Position numbers and translations under genes: made by a program. The notes under the pieces are model-generated. The model had not been told where the DNA came from. It saw only the letters and a list, made by a program, of their open reading frames with translations, and did no database searches. DNA of 64,000 nt from DATFLL01 sp035267785 (GTDB lineage: Bacteria; Pseudomonadota; Gammaproteobacteria; DATFLL01): contig DATFLL010000108.1 in assembly GCA_035267785.1 (NCBI GenBank), positions 1 to 64,000 on the forward strand, in the 5' to 3' direction. Every line of letters starts with the position of its first letter. The first letter of the stretch is position 1. Positions 25,120 through 32,594 of this stretch are shown one piece after another.

Positions 25120-25148
25120 GGGGGTAACTCCAGCCCCCGTTTCGTTTT
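25120..25148 (+). terminator. hairpin terminator/attenuator after the major pilin gene
   Basis: A GGGGG (25120-25124) / CCCCC (25134-25138) stem with a nine-base loop is followed by a TTTCGTTTT tract (25140-25148). It lies between the major pilin and mshC genes, which are otherwise one operon. Partial termination here would make the major pilin message more abundant than those of the minor pilins. Confidence 0.6.
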
Positions 25149-25162
25149 GGCCCCGTCAATAC

Positions 25163-25606
25163 ATGCCTCGTCGTCTTCACCAGTCTCGCTCGGCCCAGCA
25201 CGGCATGACCGTGGTCGAGCTGGTGGTCGTGCTGGTGTTGACCGGTATTCTCGCCGCCTTCGTCATCCCGCGTTTTGTCGGTACCGGCAGCTTTGCCGAG
25301 CGCGCCGCCCAGGACCGGCTCATCGCGGCCGCCCGCTATGCCCAACAGGTGGCGATGAACAAGGGCCCCGGCAGCACCGTCCAATTGGTGCTCAACAGCC
25401 CGCACTTTCGCATCGACGTCGACGGGGCGGCGTTAGCGCTGCCTATGGGCGGGACGCAGGGAACACTCTCAGGGGTTACGACCAATAACGTGACGGTAAC
25501 CTATACGCCGCTGGGCGGCACGAGCGCGGCCACGATTACGATTAGCGGTACAGAGGGCAGCCGTCGCGTGTGCATCGAGGCAACGGGCTACGCGCATGGC
25601 TGTTGA
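25163..25606 (+). CDS. mshC: MshC-like minor prepilin
   Basis: A 147-residue prepilin. The leader ends QHG and is followed by MTVVELVVVLVLTGILAAF, with Glu5 kept but Met in place of the usual Phe at mature position 1. The rest resembles GspH/FimT-type minor pilins (RDQ-like AAQDRLIAAARYAQQVAM, then strands, and a C-terminal pair of Cys). ATG 25163 follows the pilin terminator directly. Its 3' end overlaps the next prepilin gene by 11 bp. Confidence 0.8.
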   Translation: MPRRLHQSRSAQHGMTVVELVVVLVLTGILAAFVIPRFVGTGSFAERAAQDRLIAAARYAQQVAMNKGPGSTVQLVLNSPHFRIDVDGAALALPMGGTQGTLSGVTTNNVTVTYTPLGGTSAATITISGTEGSRRVCIEATGYAHGC

Positions 25607-26162
25607 GCGGCCACTCCGGAAAATGGGCGGCTTTTCGCTCGTCGAGATGGTCGTGACGCTCGTGGTCATGGCCGTGGTCTTCGCCGGCGTTGCGCTGGTG
25701 TTTTACAACACCGTGCGCCGCAGCCCTGAGCCCGTGCTGAACATGCGCGCCGCGGCGCTGGGTCAGGCCTACCTCGACGAGATACTCACCAAGCGCTATG
25801 ACGAGAATTCCGGCCAGGGCGGCATCCCGCGCTGCAACTCCACCGACCCCGGATCTCAGCCGTGCTCGGCGAGCCTGGGACCGGATGTCAGCCCGACCAA
25901 TGCGCCCGCGCTCGAGAGCCGGGCCGAGTACGATGACGTCGACGACTACAACGGGCTGGATGAGCGCCCACCGATCGACGCGCTCGGCAACGTGCGCACC
26001 GGCTACACCAACTATCGCGTGCGCGTGACCGTCGTCTACGCCGGCACCGGTGCGAATGGCCTCGGCTTGGCCAACGTACAGGACGCCAAACTGGTGACGG
26101 TGACCGTAACGAGCCCCCTGGGCGACAACATGGTGTTCAGCGGCTACCGGGTGAATTACTGA
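25596..26162 (+). CDS. mshD: MshD-like minor prepilin
   Basis: A 188-residue prepilin with leader MAVERPLRKMGG cut before FSLVEMVVTLVVMAVVFAG, Glu5 present. Downstream are the AYLDEILTKRYDE stretch and two cysteines within about ten residues (PRCNSTDPGSQPC), as in MshD/PilV-type pilins. It overlaps the mshC-like gene by 11 bp, indicating translational coupling. Confidence 0.82.
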   Translation: MAVERPLRKMGGFSLVEMVVTLVVMAVVFAGVALVFYNTVRRSPEPVLNMRAAALGQAYLDEILTKRYDENSGQGGIPRCNSTDPGSQPCSASLGPDVSPTNAPALESRAEYDDVDDYNGLDERPPIDALGNVRTGYTNYRVRVTVVYAGTGANGLGLANVQDAKLVTVTVTSPLGDNMVFSGYRVNY

Positions 26163-26187
26163 CGTGTGCCAACGAAAGCACCAGACG

Positions 26188-27072
26188 ATGGCACGGATAA
26201 CGCGCAGTAGGGGCGTGACGTTACTCGAGCTCGTCGTGGTCATCGTGCTGTTGGGTATCATCGCCGCGGGCAGTCTGGCCTTCCTCACGCGCAGCACCCA
26301 GAGCTACGTGAGCACGGCCGCGCGCGCGGATCTGGCCTCGACCGGTCGCCTGGCCCTGGAGCGTATTACCCGCGAGCTGCGCAACGCGCTGCCCAACAGC
26401 GTTCGTACCAACGCGAGCTGTATCGAATTCATGCCCGTGATCGCCTCGGGCAACTATCAGGATCGGCGCGTCACTTACAGCACCGGTACGACATCGGCGC
26501 CGCTGCCCGTCGCGGGCGCCGGCGGGGCGGCAGTAAGCTTCGACGCCCTGGCGTTCTTGCTTGCACCGCAGCCCGGACAGAACTATTACGTGGCCGTCTA
26601 CCCGCTCGGACCCGGCGCGGGCAACGGCGATCCCTATTCGGGGTCTGACCCCGGCGCCCTCTTCCCCTATGCCGGTCAATCCACTGCCGGGCTGCCGTCG
26701 AACGTGGTTCGCCTGACAATGGATGCAGCGCACCGCTTCTCACGCGGTGCGCCGATGCGGCGGCTGTTCGTCGTGGGAGAACCGGTGAGCTTTTGTGTCT
26801 CCGGCACGAATCTGTATCGCTACACGGGCTACGGGGTGCTGTCGAGTCAACCGACAACCGCAAGCGGGGCGCTGGCGGGCAAACAGGCATTGCTGGCACA
26901 GCACATACAGCTGACCGATAATGGCGCGCCGGTAACGCCGTTCGAATATTCGCCGGGAACCCTGTACCGCACGGCGGTGGTTCGCCTGGATCTGCGCTTC
27001 ATGCGCCAGGTGCAGGGCGGCGAGGAATGGGCGCGCCTGAGCCAGGAGGTGCAAATACGCAATGTCCCGTGA
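26188..27072 (+). CDS. mshO: MshO-like minor prepilin
   Basis: About 294 residues. A short leader (MARITRSRG) precedes VTLLELVVVIVLLGIIAAG with Glu5; mature residue 1 is Val instead of Phe. The body has ARADLASTGRLALERITRELR, common to PilW/GspJ/MshO pilins, and a long beta-rich C-terminal part. ATG 26188 is preferred for leader length; a GTG at 26164 lies right after the mshD stop. It overlaps mshP by 11 bp. Confidence 0.82.
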   Translation: MARITRSRGVTLLELVVVIVLLGIIAAGSLAFLTRSTQSYVSTAARADLASTGRLALERITRELRNALPNSVRTNASCIEFMPVIASGNYQDRRVTYSTGTTSAPLPVAGAGGAAVSFDALAFLLAPQPGQNYYVAVYPLGPGAGNGDPYSGSDPGALFPYAGQSTAGLPSNVVRLTMDAAHRFSRGAPMRRLFVVGEPVSFCVSGTNLYRYTGYGVLSSQPTTASGALAGKQALLAQHIQLTDNGAPVTPFEYSPGTLYRTAVVRLDLRFMRQVQGGEEWARLSQEVQIRNVP

Positions 27073-27496
27073 GCGACGTAATGCGGCCGCCGCGCCGATT
27101 CCAAATCGCAGGCAACAAGGCTTCAGCCTGCCGGTCGCCATCTTGGTGGTCGTGCTGCTGTCGATCCTCGGGGCCGCGATGATCGAATTGACGGCGACCG
27201 GTCAACGTTCGGTTTCCGCCGACGTGATCGGCACCCGCGCCTTCTATGCGGCCGAGAGCGGCGCCCAATACGGACTGGGCCGCCTGTTTCCTCTGAGTGG
27301 TGGCGCACCGAACTGTGCGGCGGCGACGGTCAGCTTGGGCGTACCGGGTCTGGCCGGGTGCAAGGCCCACGTGACATGCACCGGTCCTACGGTATTGAAC
27401 GGGCACAGCTTCTTTCGCCTGACCAGCACTGGGCAGTGCGCCGCGGGGGGGGACCGGGCCACCCGCGTGGTGCAGGTCGGAGCACGCACGCCGTGA
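27062..27496 (+). CDS. mshP: MshP-like pilus biogenesis protein
   Basis: A 144-residue PilX/MshP-type protein. The leader is followed by QQGFSLPVAILVVVLLSILGAAMIEL; the Glu5 position is replaced by Pro, as is usual for MshP. Then comes the conserved RAFYAAESGAQYGLGRLF block. It is probably a minor pseudopilin of the tip or priming complex. It overlaps mshO by 11 bp and the following ligase start by four bases. Confidence 0.85.
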   Translation: MSRERRNAAAAPIPNRRQQGFSLPVAILVVVLLSILGAAMIELTATGQRSVSADVIGTRAFYAAESGAQYGLGRLFPLSGGAPNCAAATVSLGVPGLAGCKAHVTCTGPTVLNGHSFFRLTSTGQCAAGGDRATRVVQVGARTP

Positions 27497-29517
27497 CGGG
27501 TATGACGAGCACCCCGGCCGCCGCCGGCACAAGGTTCGGTTTGGCGCCGGCGCGCTCAGCCGGACCGGCGCTGCTGGTCGCGTGCGCACTGATCGCTGCA
27601 TTGTTCTTCAACGGGGTGTTCCTGCAATACCTCGCGCTCGCCCAGATTATCCTTCTGACGGCGGCCGCTTGGCTGGTGCTGCAAAGCTACGCGGCGGGTA
27701 TCGCCGTGCCCCGCGGGCCGCTTCCGTTCATGCTGACCCTGTTCGTGGTCTGGCTCGCGGTTTCCATTGCCTGGTCGGCGGCCTGGTACCTGAGCTTTCT
27801 CAATCTCTGGTGGGTCGGAAGCATTGTGCTGGTCTTCTGGATGGCGTTGCTTGCACCCGATGCCGAACGCTGGTGGCGTTGGCTGTTCGGGGCCGTCGTG
27901 GGCATTACGTCCTGCCTGATGGTCTACGCACTGGTTCAGTTCCTCGCGTGGGGCGAGGACGCGCACGCGACGTTCCTGAATCGCAACTCCTTTGCGGCTT
28001 TGCTCAATCTGGTCAGCCTGCCGTTGGCGGCCGCGTTGTTGGCGCCGCCTGACAAGCTGGACGCGAGACGCTGGCTGCAGACGGGCGGCCGCTGGGCGGG
28101 CTGGGCGTTCGTGCTTACGGCGATGCTGATCGTGGCGCTGACCAAAAGCCGGGGCGCGATCCTCAGCCTGGTCTTGGGCTTGACGCTGTTGTGCGTGGTC
28201 GTCGGCCGAGCCCATGGTTGGCGGCGCGTGGCGGTACTGCTGGGAGTATTCGGTGCAGCGCTGATCGCGGCAAATCTGCAGTGGCATGGGATCGTACTGG
28301 AACGCCTGGCCGGACTGGATAACCCCGCTAACGCCGGTGCGACGCGGTTCGTGATCTGGAAACCGGCGTGGGATCTGCTCCTGCAGCATCCGCTGCGGGG
28401 AATCGGGCTCGGTACGTTCTGGCTCGCTTTTCCGCCGTTTCGTAGCGTCGGCGACACCAGTGCCGGCTTTTATGTGCACAACGATTATCTGCAGCTGTGG
28501 ATCGAGACCGGCCTGCCCGGCTTGTTGCTCTGGCTGGGCGTGCTCGCGGCCGCGACGCAGCAGTTCGTACGGCTGCTCCGGGCGCAGGTTGAGCCGCGAG
28601 ACCGCGTCCTGGCTACCGGTGCCTTCGGAGGCCTGCTGGCGGTCGGTGTCCACAGTCTGTTTACGTTCAATCTGTACCTGCTGCCGATCGACCTTGTGGC
28701 CGGCGTGATGCTCGCCAGAGTCCAGGCGCTGGCCGTGCGGAGCGGAATGACCAAAACGTTCGAATGGACGCCTGCCCGGCGCATGACCCGCCGGGGGTTT
28801 CGTACGCTCGTGATTCTTATTGCGGCGATCCCGATACTCCACTTCGCCAGTCTGACTGCGGGCCTGCGCGCAGTCGATCAAGCGCGCGCGGATCTCGACG
28901 CCGGGCACCTGGTGATGGCGGACCGTGCGCTGAACCGGGCCGAAATCCTGGCACCCGCGCTCGATACGACCTGGTACGTGCACGCGCGCATGCTGGTACA
29001 GTCGATGCGCCTGCTGGCGCGCGCGGGAAAGACCGAGCAACGCCGCACCCTCTACGACCTGGCGCTCGAGAAGCTTGCGCGGGCCGAGGCGTTGAATCCG
29101 CTGCGGCCTCAGATCTACAAGGAACGCGGTGACCTTTACGCCGAGAACGCCGACCTGGCAGGCAGTGACGCCGTAGCTCTGGCGGAATCTCAGTACCGCG
29201 AGGCACTGAAACACGACCCGCGCTATCTGCCCGCGCGCTCGGCGCTGGCACGGCTGCTTGCCGAGCACGGGCGGGCAAAAGAGGCCGGCTCGGTCCTGGT
29301 GCGCGGGCTGGACTACTGGCAACCCTATTCCCGTAAAATCGTACATTATATAAAACAGACCGCGCAGACGCTGAGTGCGGCGGGCGATATGAAGACCCGC
29401 TCCGAGATCCTTCGACGCTACGGCGGTTGGCTCAGTTACGCCGGGCGCCCTGCGTCGTCGAACGGCTCGGCCGGCGAACCGACAAAGAACCACGCACCTA
29501 CAGGCCACGAGCGGTGA
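27493..29517 (+). CDS. O-antigen ligase/polymerase-family membrane protein with TPR-like C-terminus
   Basis: About 674 residues. Residues 20-440 hold roughly ten to twelve transmembrane helices with the Wzy/WaaL-family signature loop around GATRFVIWKPAWDLLLQHP and the conserved HNDYLQLWIETGLPGLLLW. The C-terminal third is soluble and helical (AEALNPLRPQIYKERGDLY; EALKHDPRYLPARSALARL), like tetratricopeptide repeats. The family includes O-antigen ligases and PglL/TfpO oligosaccharyltransferases that glycosylate pilins. It sits inside the MSHA operon, coupled by GTGA overlaps to mshP and mshQ, so pilin glycosylation is the natural inference. GTG 27493 or ATG 27502 may start it. Confidence 0.85.
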   Translation: MTGMTSTPAAAGTRFGLAPARSAGPALLVACALIAALFFNGVFLQYLALAQIILLTAAAWLVLQSYAAGIAVPRGPLPFMLTLFVVWLAVSIAWSAAWYLSFLNLWWVGSIVLVFWMALLAPDAERWWRWLFGAVVGITSCLMVYALVQFLAWGEDAHATFLNRNSFAALLNLVSLPLAAALLAPPDKLDARRWLQTGGRWAGWAFVLTAMLIVALTKSRGAILSLVLGLTLLCVVVGRAHGWRRVAVLLGVFGAALIAANLQWHGIVLERLAGLDNPANAGATRFVIWKPAWDLLLQHPLRGIGLGTFWLAFPPFRSVGDTSAGFYVHNDYLQLWIETGLPGLLLWLGVLAAATQQFVRLLRAQVEPRDRVLATGAFGGLLAVGVHSLFTFNLYLLPIDLVAGVMLARVQALAVRSGMTKTFEWTPARRMTRRGFRTLVILIAAIPILHFASLTAGLRAVDQARADLDAGHLVMADRALNRAEILAPALDTTWYVHARMLVQSMRLLARAGKTEQRRTLYDLALEKLARAEALNPLRPQIYKERGDLYAENADLAGSDAVALAESQYREALKHDPRYLPARSALARLLAEHGRAKEAGSVLVRGLDYWQPYSRKIVHYIKQTAQTLSAAGDMKTRSEILRRYGGWLSYAGRPASSNGSAGEPTKNHAPTGHER

Positions 29518-32150
29518 GACGGGCAAGCCATTCCGCGTTCGGGCCTACACGCCTGGCCCTTCTTGTCCTGTTGTTGGTAGTAGGCTGCACAGCGCGTGCT
29601 GCGGTGACGGTTACAGCTGACGGACAGACCGATCCGCCGCCGGTAAAGGTAACGCAGGGCCTGCCGGTGAGCTTCGCGGCGACGGTCACCGGGTGCAGCG
29701 GCAGTTACTTTTACGAGGTCTGGGATTTCGGGGATGGAACCAACAGCGGGACCCCGACCGACGTGTCTCCGTGCAACGGTCCGGTGACAGCAGCGCACAC
29801 CTACACGACCGTCACGGGCAACGTGACGGTGACCTTCGGCTATGTACGTATAATCTGGCTTCGTTATCAGGCGTGCCAATGGGCTCCATTCACGTGCCCA
29901 AGCCCGCCGCCGTGGACGGACACCGGGGTCGTTCACATCAGCGTCAAGAAGGGGTCCGCGGGCGGCGGGCTTGCCGCCTTCGCGATTCAACACGACGGCA
30001 ACGGGATCAAATGTCAGGCCGAACCGGTCACGGTCACCGCATTGAATGGCGGCGGGGCGGTTCTCAGCAGCTTCACCGGCACGGCGACACTGAGCACATC
30101 CACGAACCACGGCGACTGGACCGTGTTGAGCGGCGCAGGCACATTGACGCCCGGCGGGCCAGACAGCGGTCAGGCAATCTACCAGTTCGCCAGCGCGGAC
30201 AACGGCCAGGTCGTGTTGGGTTTGCGTGACACGCATGCCGAGGCGCTGACGATCAGCGCGACCTGGCCGGGCGTCCTGAGCACCAGCGCGGTCCTGACCT
30301 TCCGGCCGTACGGCTTTCAGGTGACGCCGAATCCAATTGGCACGCAAGTGTCCGGCCGGCCCTTCAACCTGACTCTGACTGCGGTCGGCAGCCCGCCTTC
30401 GGGCACCGGCTGCAGCCCGATTACCGAGTATTCGGGGGTCCAGAATGTACGTTTCTGGGCGACGTATGTGGATCCGGCGAGCAACCCGTTCGGCAATCTT
30501 GTGAGCGTGAACGCTACCGCCATCGGAACGAGCGAAGTGGCGGCAACCACGGTCCCGGTGACGTTCAACAACGGCGTCAGCAATCCGGTGACGCTCGTGT
30601 ATCCGGATGCCGGCAGCATTCAGGTGCAGATGAAAGACGACATCAATGTCGGCGCGCCGCCGGCCGGAACGGGCTCGGAGGTCGTTATCGGCGGGGCGGC
30701 GTTCGTGGTCCGACCGTTCGGCTTCGATGTCACGGTGCCGGGCAACCCGGGGGCGGTCGACGATACCGGTCCGGCTTTCATTCGCGCGGGGCAGGCGGCG
30801 GGCGACACCTTCGACGCGAATCTTCGCGCCGTGGCGTGGCAGGCGGCCGACGACGTCAACAACGACGGGGTCCCCGACGGTATCGGCGATGCCGATCCGA
30901 CGAACAATGCGAATCTGTCGGACAATCCGCTGACGCCAAACTTCGGCGAGGAGACGACGCCCGCCAGCATCAGCCTGTCGGCCTTGCACCTGAACCCGCG
31001 CGTGGCCGACGGGGGCACCGCCGGCGTGTTGAACGGCGCCGCGCCGCTGACGGCAAGCGGCGGGACGGCCGCGACCGGCAGTGTGCTTCGCTACTCGGAG
31101 GTGGGCGTCATCGAGCTCGATGCGGCAGCGAACAACTACCTCGGCGGCACCAGCGTGCAAGGCGGTTCCGGTCCGATTGGGCGTTTCTTTCCCGATCACT
31201 TCGTCGTCGCCGGCACGCCCGTTTTGGTCAACCGCAGCGATGTCCCCGGTTGTACGGATTCGTTCACGTACATGGACGAGGATTTCCGCACGCAATTTAC
31301 ACTTCAAGCGGTCAATGCCGATGGAAACCCAACACAGAACTACGAGACGCTCCCCGGGGTATACGATTACGCCTACTTGAAGCTCGCCGCAAACCCGCCG
31401 GCCGGCGCCGGCCAGCTCGGATTTGCGGCGGTCGATGACCCGGCAGGCACGCCCACGGCGCTGACCTCGCGCCTGCGCGAAGACAGTATTGCGGGTACGT
31501 TCAGCAACGGTGTGGCAAGCCTCGATGCATCACTGCGTATTCTGCGCAGCAGCGGGACGGACGGGCCGTTCGCGAACCTTGCCGTCGGCATCAAGCCGGT
31601 CGACAAGGACGGCGTCAGCCTTGCGCCGGGCGCACTGGACCTGGACCCCACACTCAGCGGCGGCAACACGCACGAGCAGGTCGGGTCCACCGACGTACGG
31701 CAGGGACGGGTCGTGTTCGAAAACGCCTTCGGATCGCAGTATCTCGATCTCACCGTGCCCTTGTACACGGAATACTACGCCGGCGCCGGCGCGGGTTTCG
31801 TGGCCAATGGCAGTGACAACTGCACCGCCATCGGCACGGGGCTGCTCGACCTGAGCAACAACCTGCAAAATCCGGCGCCTGGCGTCGCGACCATACAGGT
31901 AGGAAGCGGAAGCACGACCGCAACAATTGCCAACAACCCGATGGCTTCCGGGCGGTCGGGGCTTAGCCTGAGCAGGCCCAACGACAGCGGGTACGTGGAC
32001 ATCGACCTCGATCTCTCGACGCTGCCCTGGCTGCAATACGACTGGGACGGCAACGGCGTACACGACAACAACCCGCCGACCGCGCGCGCCACCTTCGGCA
32101 GCTACCGCGGCGACGACCGGATCATCTACTGGCGCGAAGTGAACCAGTAA
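29514..32150 (+). CDS. mshQ: MshQ-like surface protein (DUF6701 C-terminus)
   Basis: An 878-residue secreted, beta-rich, Thr/Gly/Asn-rich protein. The N-terminal hydrophobic segment ends VVGCTARAA, which reads as a lipobox or an ordinary signal peptidase site. A PKD-like stretch (VWDFGDGTNSG) follows. The last 60 residues carry the MshQ/DUF6701 ending: LPWLQYDWDGNGVHDNN and FGSYRGDDRIIYWREV. Acidic DxDxDG-type loops (DVNNDGVPDGIGDADPTNN) suggest calcium binding. It is the last gene of the pilus operon, with a GTG overlapping the ligase stop. The role is probably pilus tip adhesin or cell-surface anchor. Confidence 0.85.
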   Translation: MRRASHSAFGPTRLALLVLLLVVGCTARAAVTVTADGQTDPPPVKVTQGLPVSFAATVTGCSGSYFYEVWDFGDGTNSGTPTDVSPCNGPVTAAHTYTTVTGNVTVTFGYVRIIWLRYQACQWAPFTCPSPPPWTDTGVVHISVKKGSAGGGLAAFAIQHDGNGIKCQAEPVTVTALNGGGAVLSSFTGTATLSTSTNHGDWTVLSGAGTLTPGGPDSGQAIYQFASADNGQVVLGLRDTHAEALTISATWPGVLSTSAVLTFRPYGFQVTPNPIGTQVSGRPFNLTLTAVGSPPSGTGCSPITEYSGVQNVRFWATYVDPASNPFGNLVSVNATAIGTSEVAATTVPVTFNNGVSNPVTLVYPDAGSIQVQMKDDINVGAPPAGTGSEVVIGGAAFVVRPFGFDVTVPGNPGAVDDTGPAFIRAGQAAGDTFDANLRAVAWQAADDVNNDGVPDGIGDADPTNNANLSDNPLTPNFGEETTPASISLSALHLNPRVADGGTAGVLNGAAPLTASGGTAATGSVLRYSEVGVIELDAAANNYLGGTSVQGGSGPIGRFFPDHFVVAGTPVLVNRSDVPGCTDSFTYMDEDFRTQFTLQAVNADGNPTQNYETLPGVYDYAYLKLAANPPAGAGQLGFAAVDDPAGTPTALTSRLREDSIAGTFSNGVASLDASLRILRSSGTDGPFANLAVGIKPVDKDGVSLAPGALDLDPTLSGGNTHEQVGSTDVRQGRVVFENAFGSQYLDLTVPLYTEYYAGAGAGFVANGSDNCTAIGTGLLDLSNNLQNPAPGVATIQVGSGSTTATIANNPMASGRSGLSLSRPNDSGYVDIDLDLSTLPWLQYDWDGNGVHDNNPPTARATFGSYRGDDRIIYWREVNQ

Positions 32151-32177
32151 GTGCCGGGGTTATAAACAGCCGTAAGG

Positions 32178-32214
32178 AACACAGAGGACGCAGAGACACA
32201 GGGAAAACACAGAG
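32178..32214 (+). repeat. dispersed CACAGAGG-type repeat, left inverted arm
   Basis: A 37-bp copy beginning AACACAGAGGACGCAGAG. It is complementary to 32536-32572 at 36 of 37 positions and related to the repeats at 9635, 9759 and 9887. It begins 28 bp after the mshQ stop. Confidence 0.9.
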
Positions 32215-32535
32215 AAGAGATTTCTATGTGGGCCTGGTCGGTCAGTACCCACAGTCGCTGCCAACAACCCCGAGCGGAGCACGGCACCGGCGCACTTCGG
32301 TCGCGGGGCGAAGGTGCCGCAGTTAAAAAGGAACCGTAAGGAACGCCGATGCACAGACAACGCTGCGCTTTGAACTGATCAGGCTTACTATCCGGATGGT
32401 CTGCTCGGGCCCTGATGCCGCCCGTAGCTCATTTCTACCCAAGGCGCACAAGCATGTGTGGGAAGTCTAGGTAGGCTCCGAGGCCGGGTCTGGCTCGGTT
32501 GCGGGCTTCCCTGCACGGGCAGCTCAATTATTTTC

Positions 32536-32572
32536 CTCTGTGTTTTCTCTGTGTCTCTGCGTCCTCTGTGTT
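32536..32572 (-). repeat. dispersed CACAGAGG-type repeat, right inverted arm
   Basis: The reverse complement matches 32178-32214 with one mismatch. It ends 23 bp before the ntrC stop codon, so the two arms flank the whole convergent gap. The near identity of the arms, compared with three mismatches in the 9.6-kb pair, suggests recent spread or gene conversion. Confidence 0.9.
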
Positions 32573-32594
32573 AATTCGTGCGTCTCGACAGGGA

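Larger units (their letters stand above)
32151..32594. other. convergent intergenic region bounded by 37-bp inverted repeats
   Basis: The 444-bp gap between the convergent mshQ and ntrC genes holds no supported gene. Its key structure is a pair of 37-bp inverted repeats at 32178-32214 and 32536-32572 enclosing 321 bp of unrecognised sequence. A short CCGTAAGGAAC motif occurs just before the left arm (32170-32180) and again near the middle (about 32334-32344). Confidence 0.8.

Noticed and set aside
27556..29526. 656-codon open frame antisense to the O-antigen-ligase-like gene
   Set aside because: Gln/Arg/His-rich, no domain; the sense frame has clear transmembrane helices and the family motif.
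29436..31307. 623-codon open frame antisense to the MshQ-like gene
   Set aside because: Composition is that of a mirror of the sense codons (Arg, His, Ala, Asp runs); the sense frame has a signal peptide, a family C-terminus and coupled starts.
32178..32572. Insertion sequence or integron-like cassette
   Set aside because: Inverted arms are present, but there is no transposase, integrase or recognisable target-site duplication.
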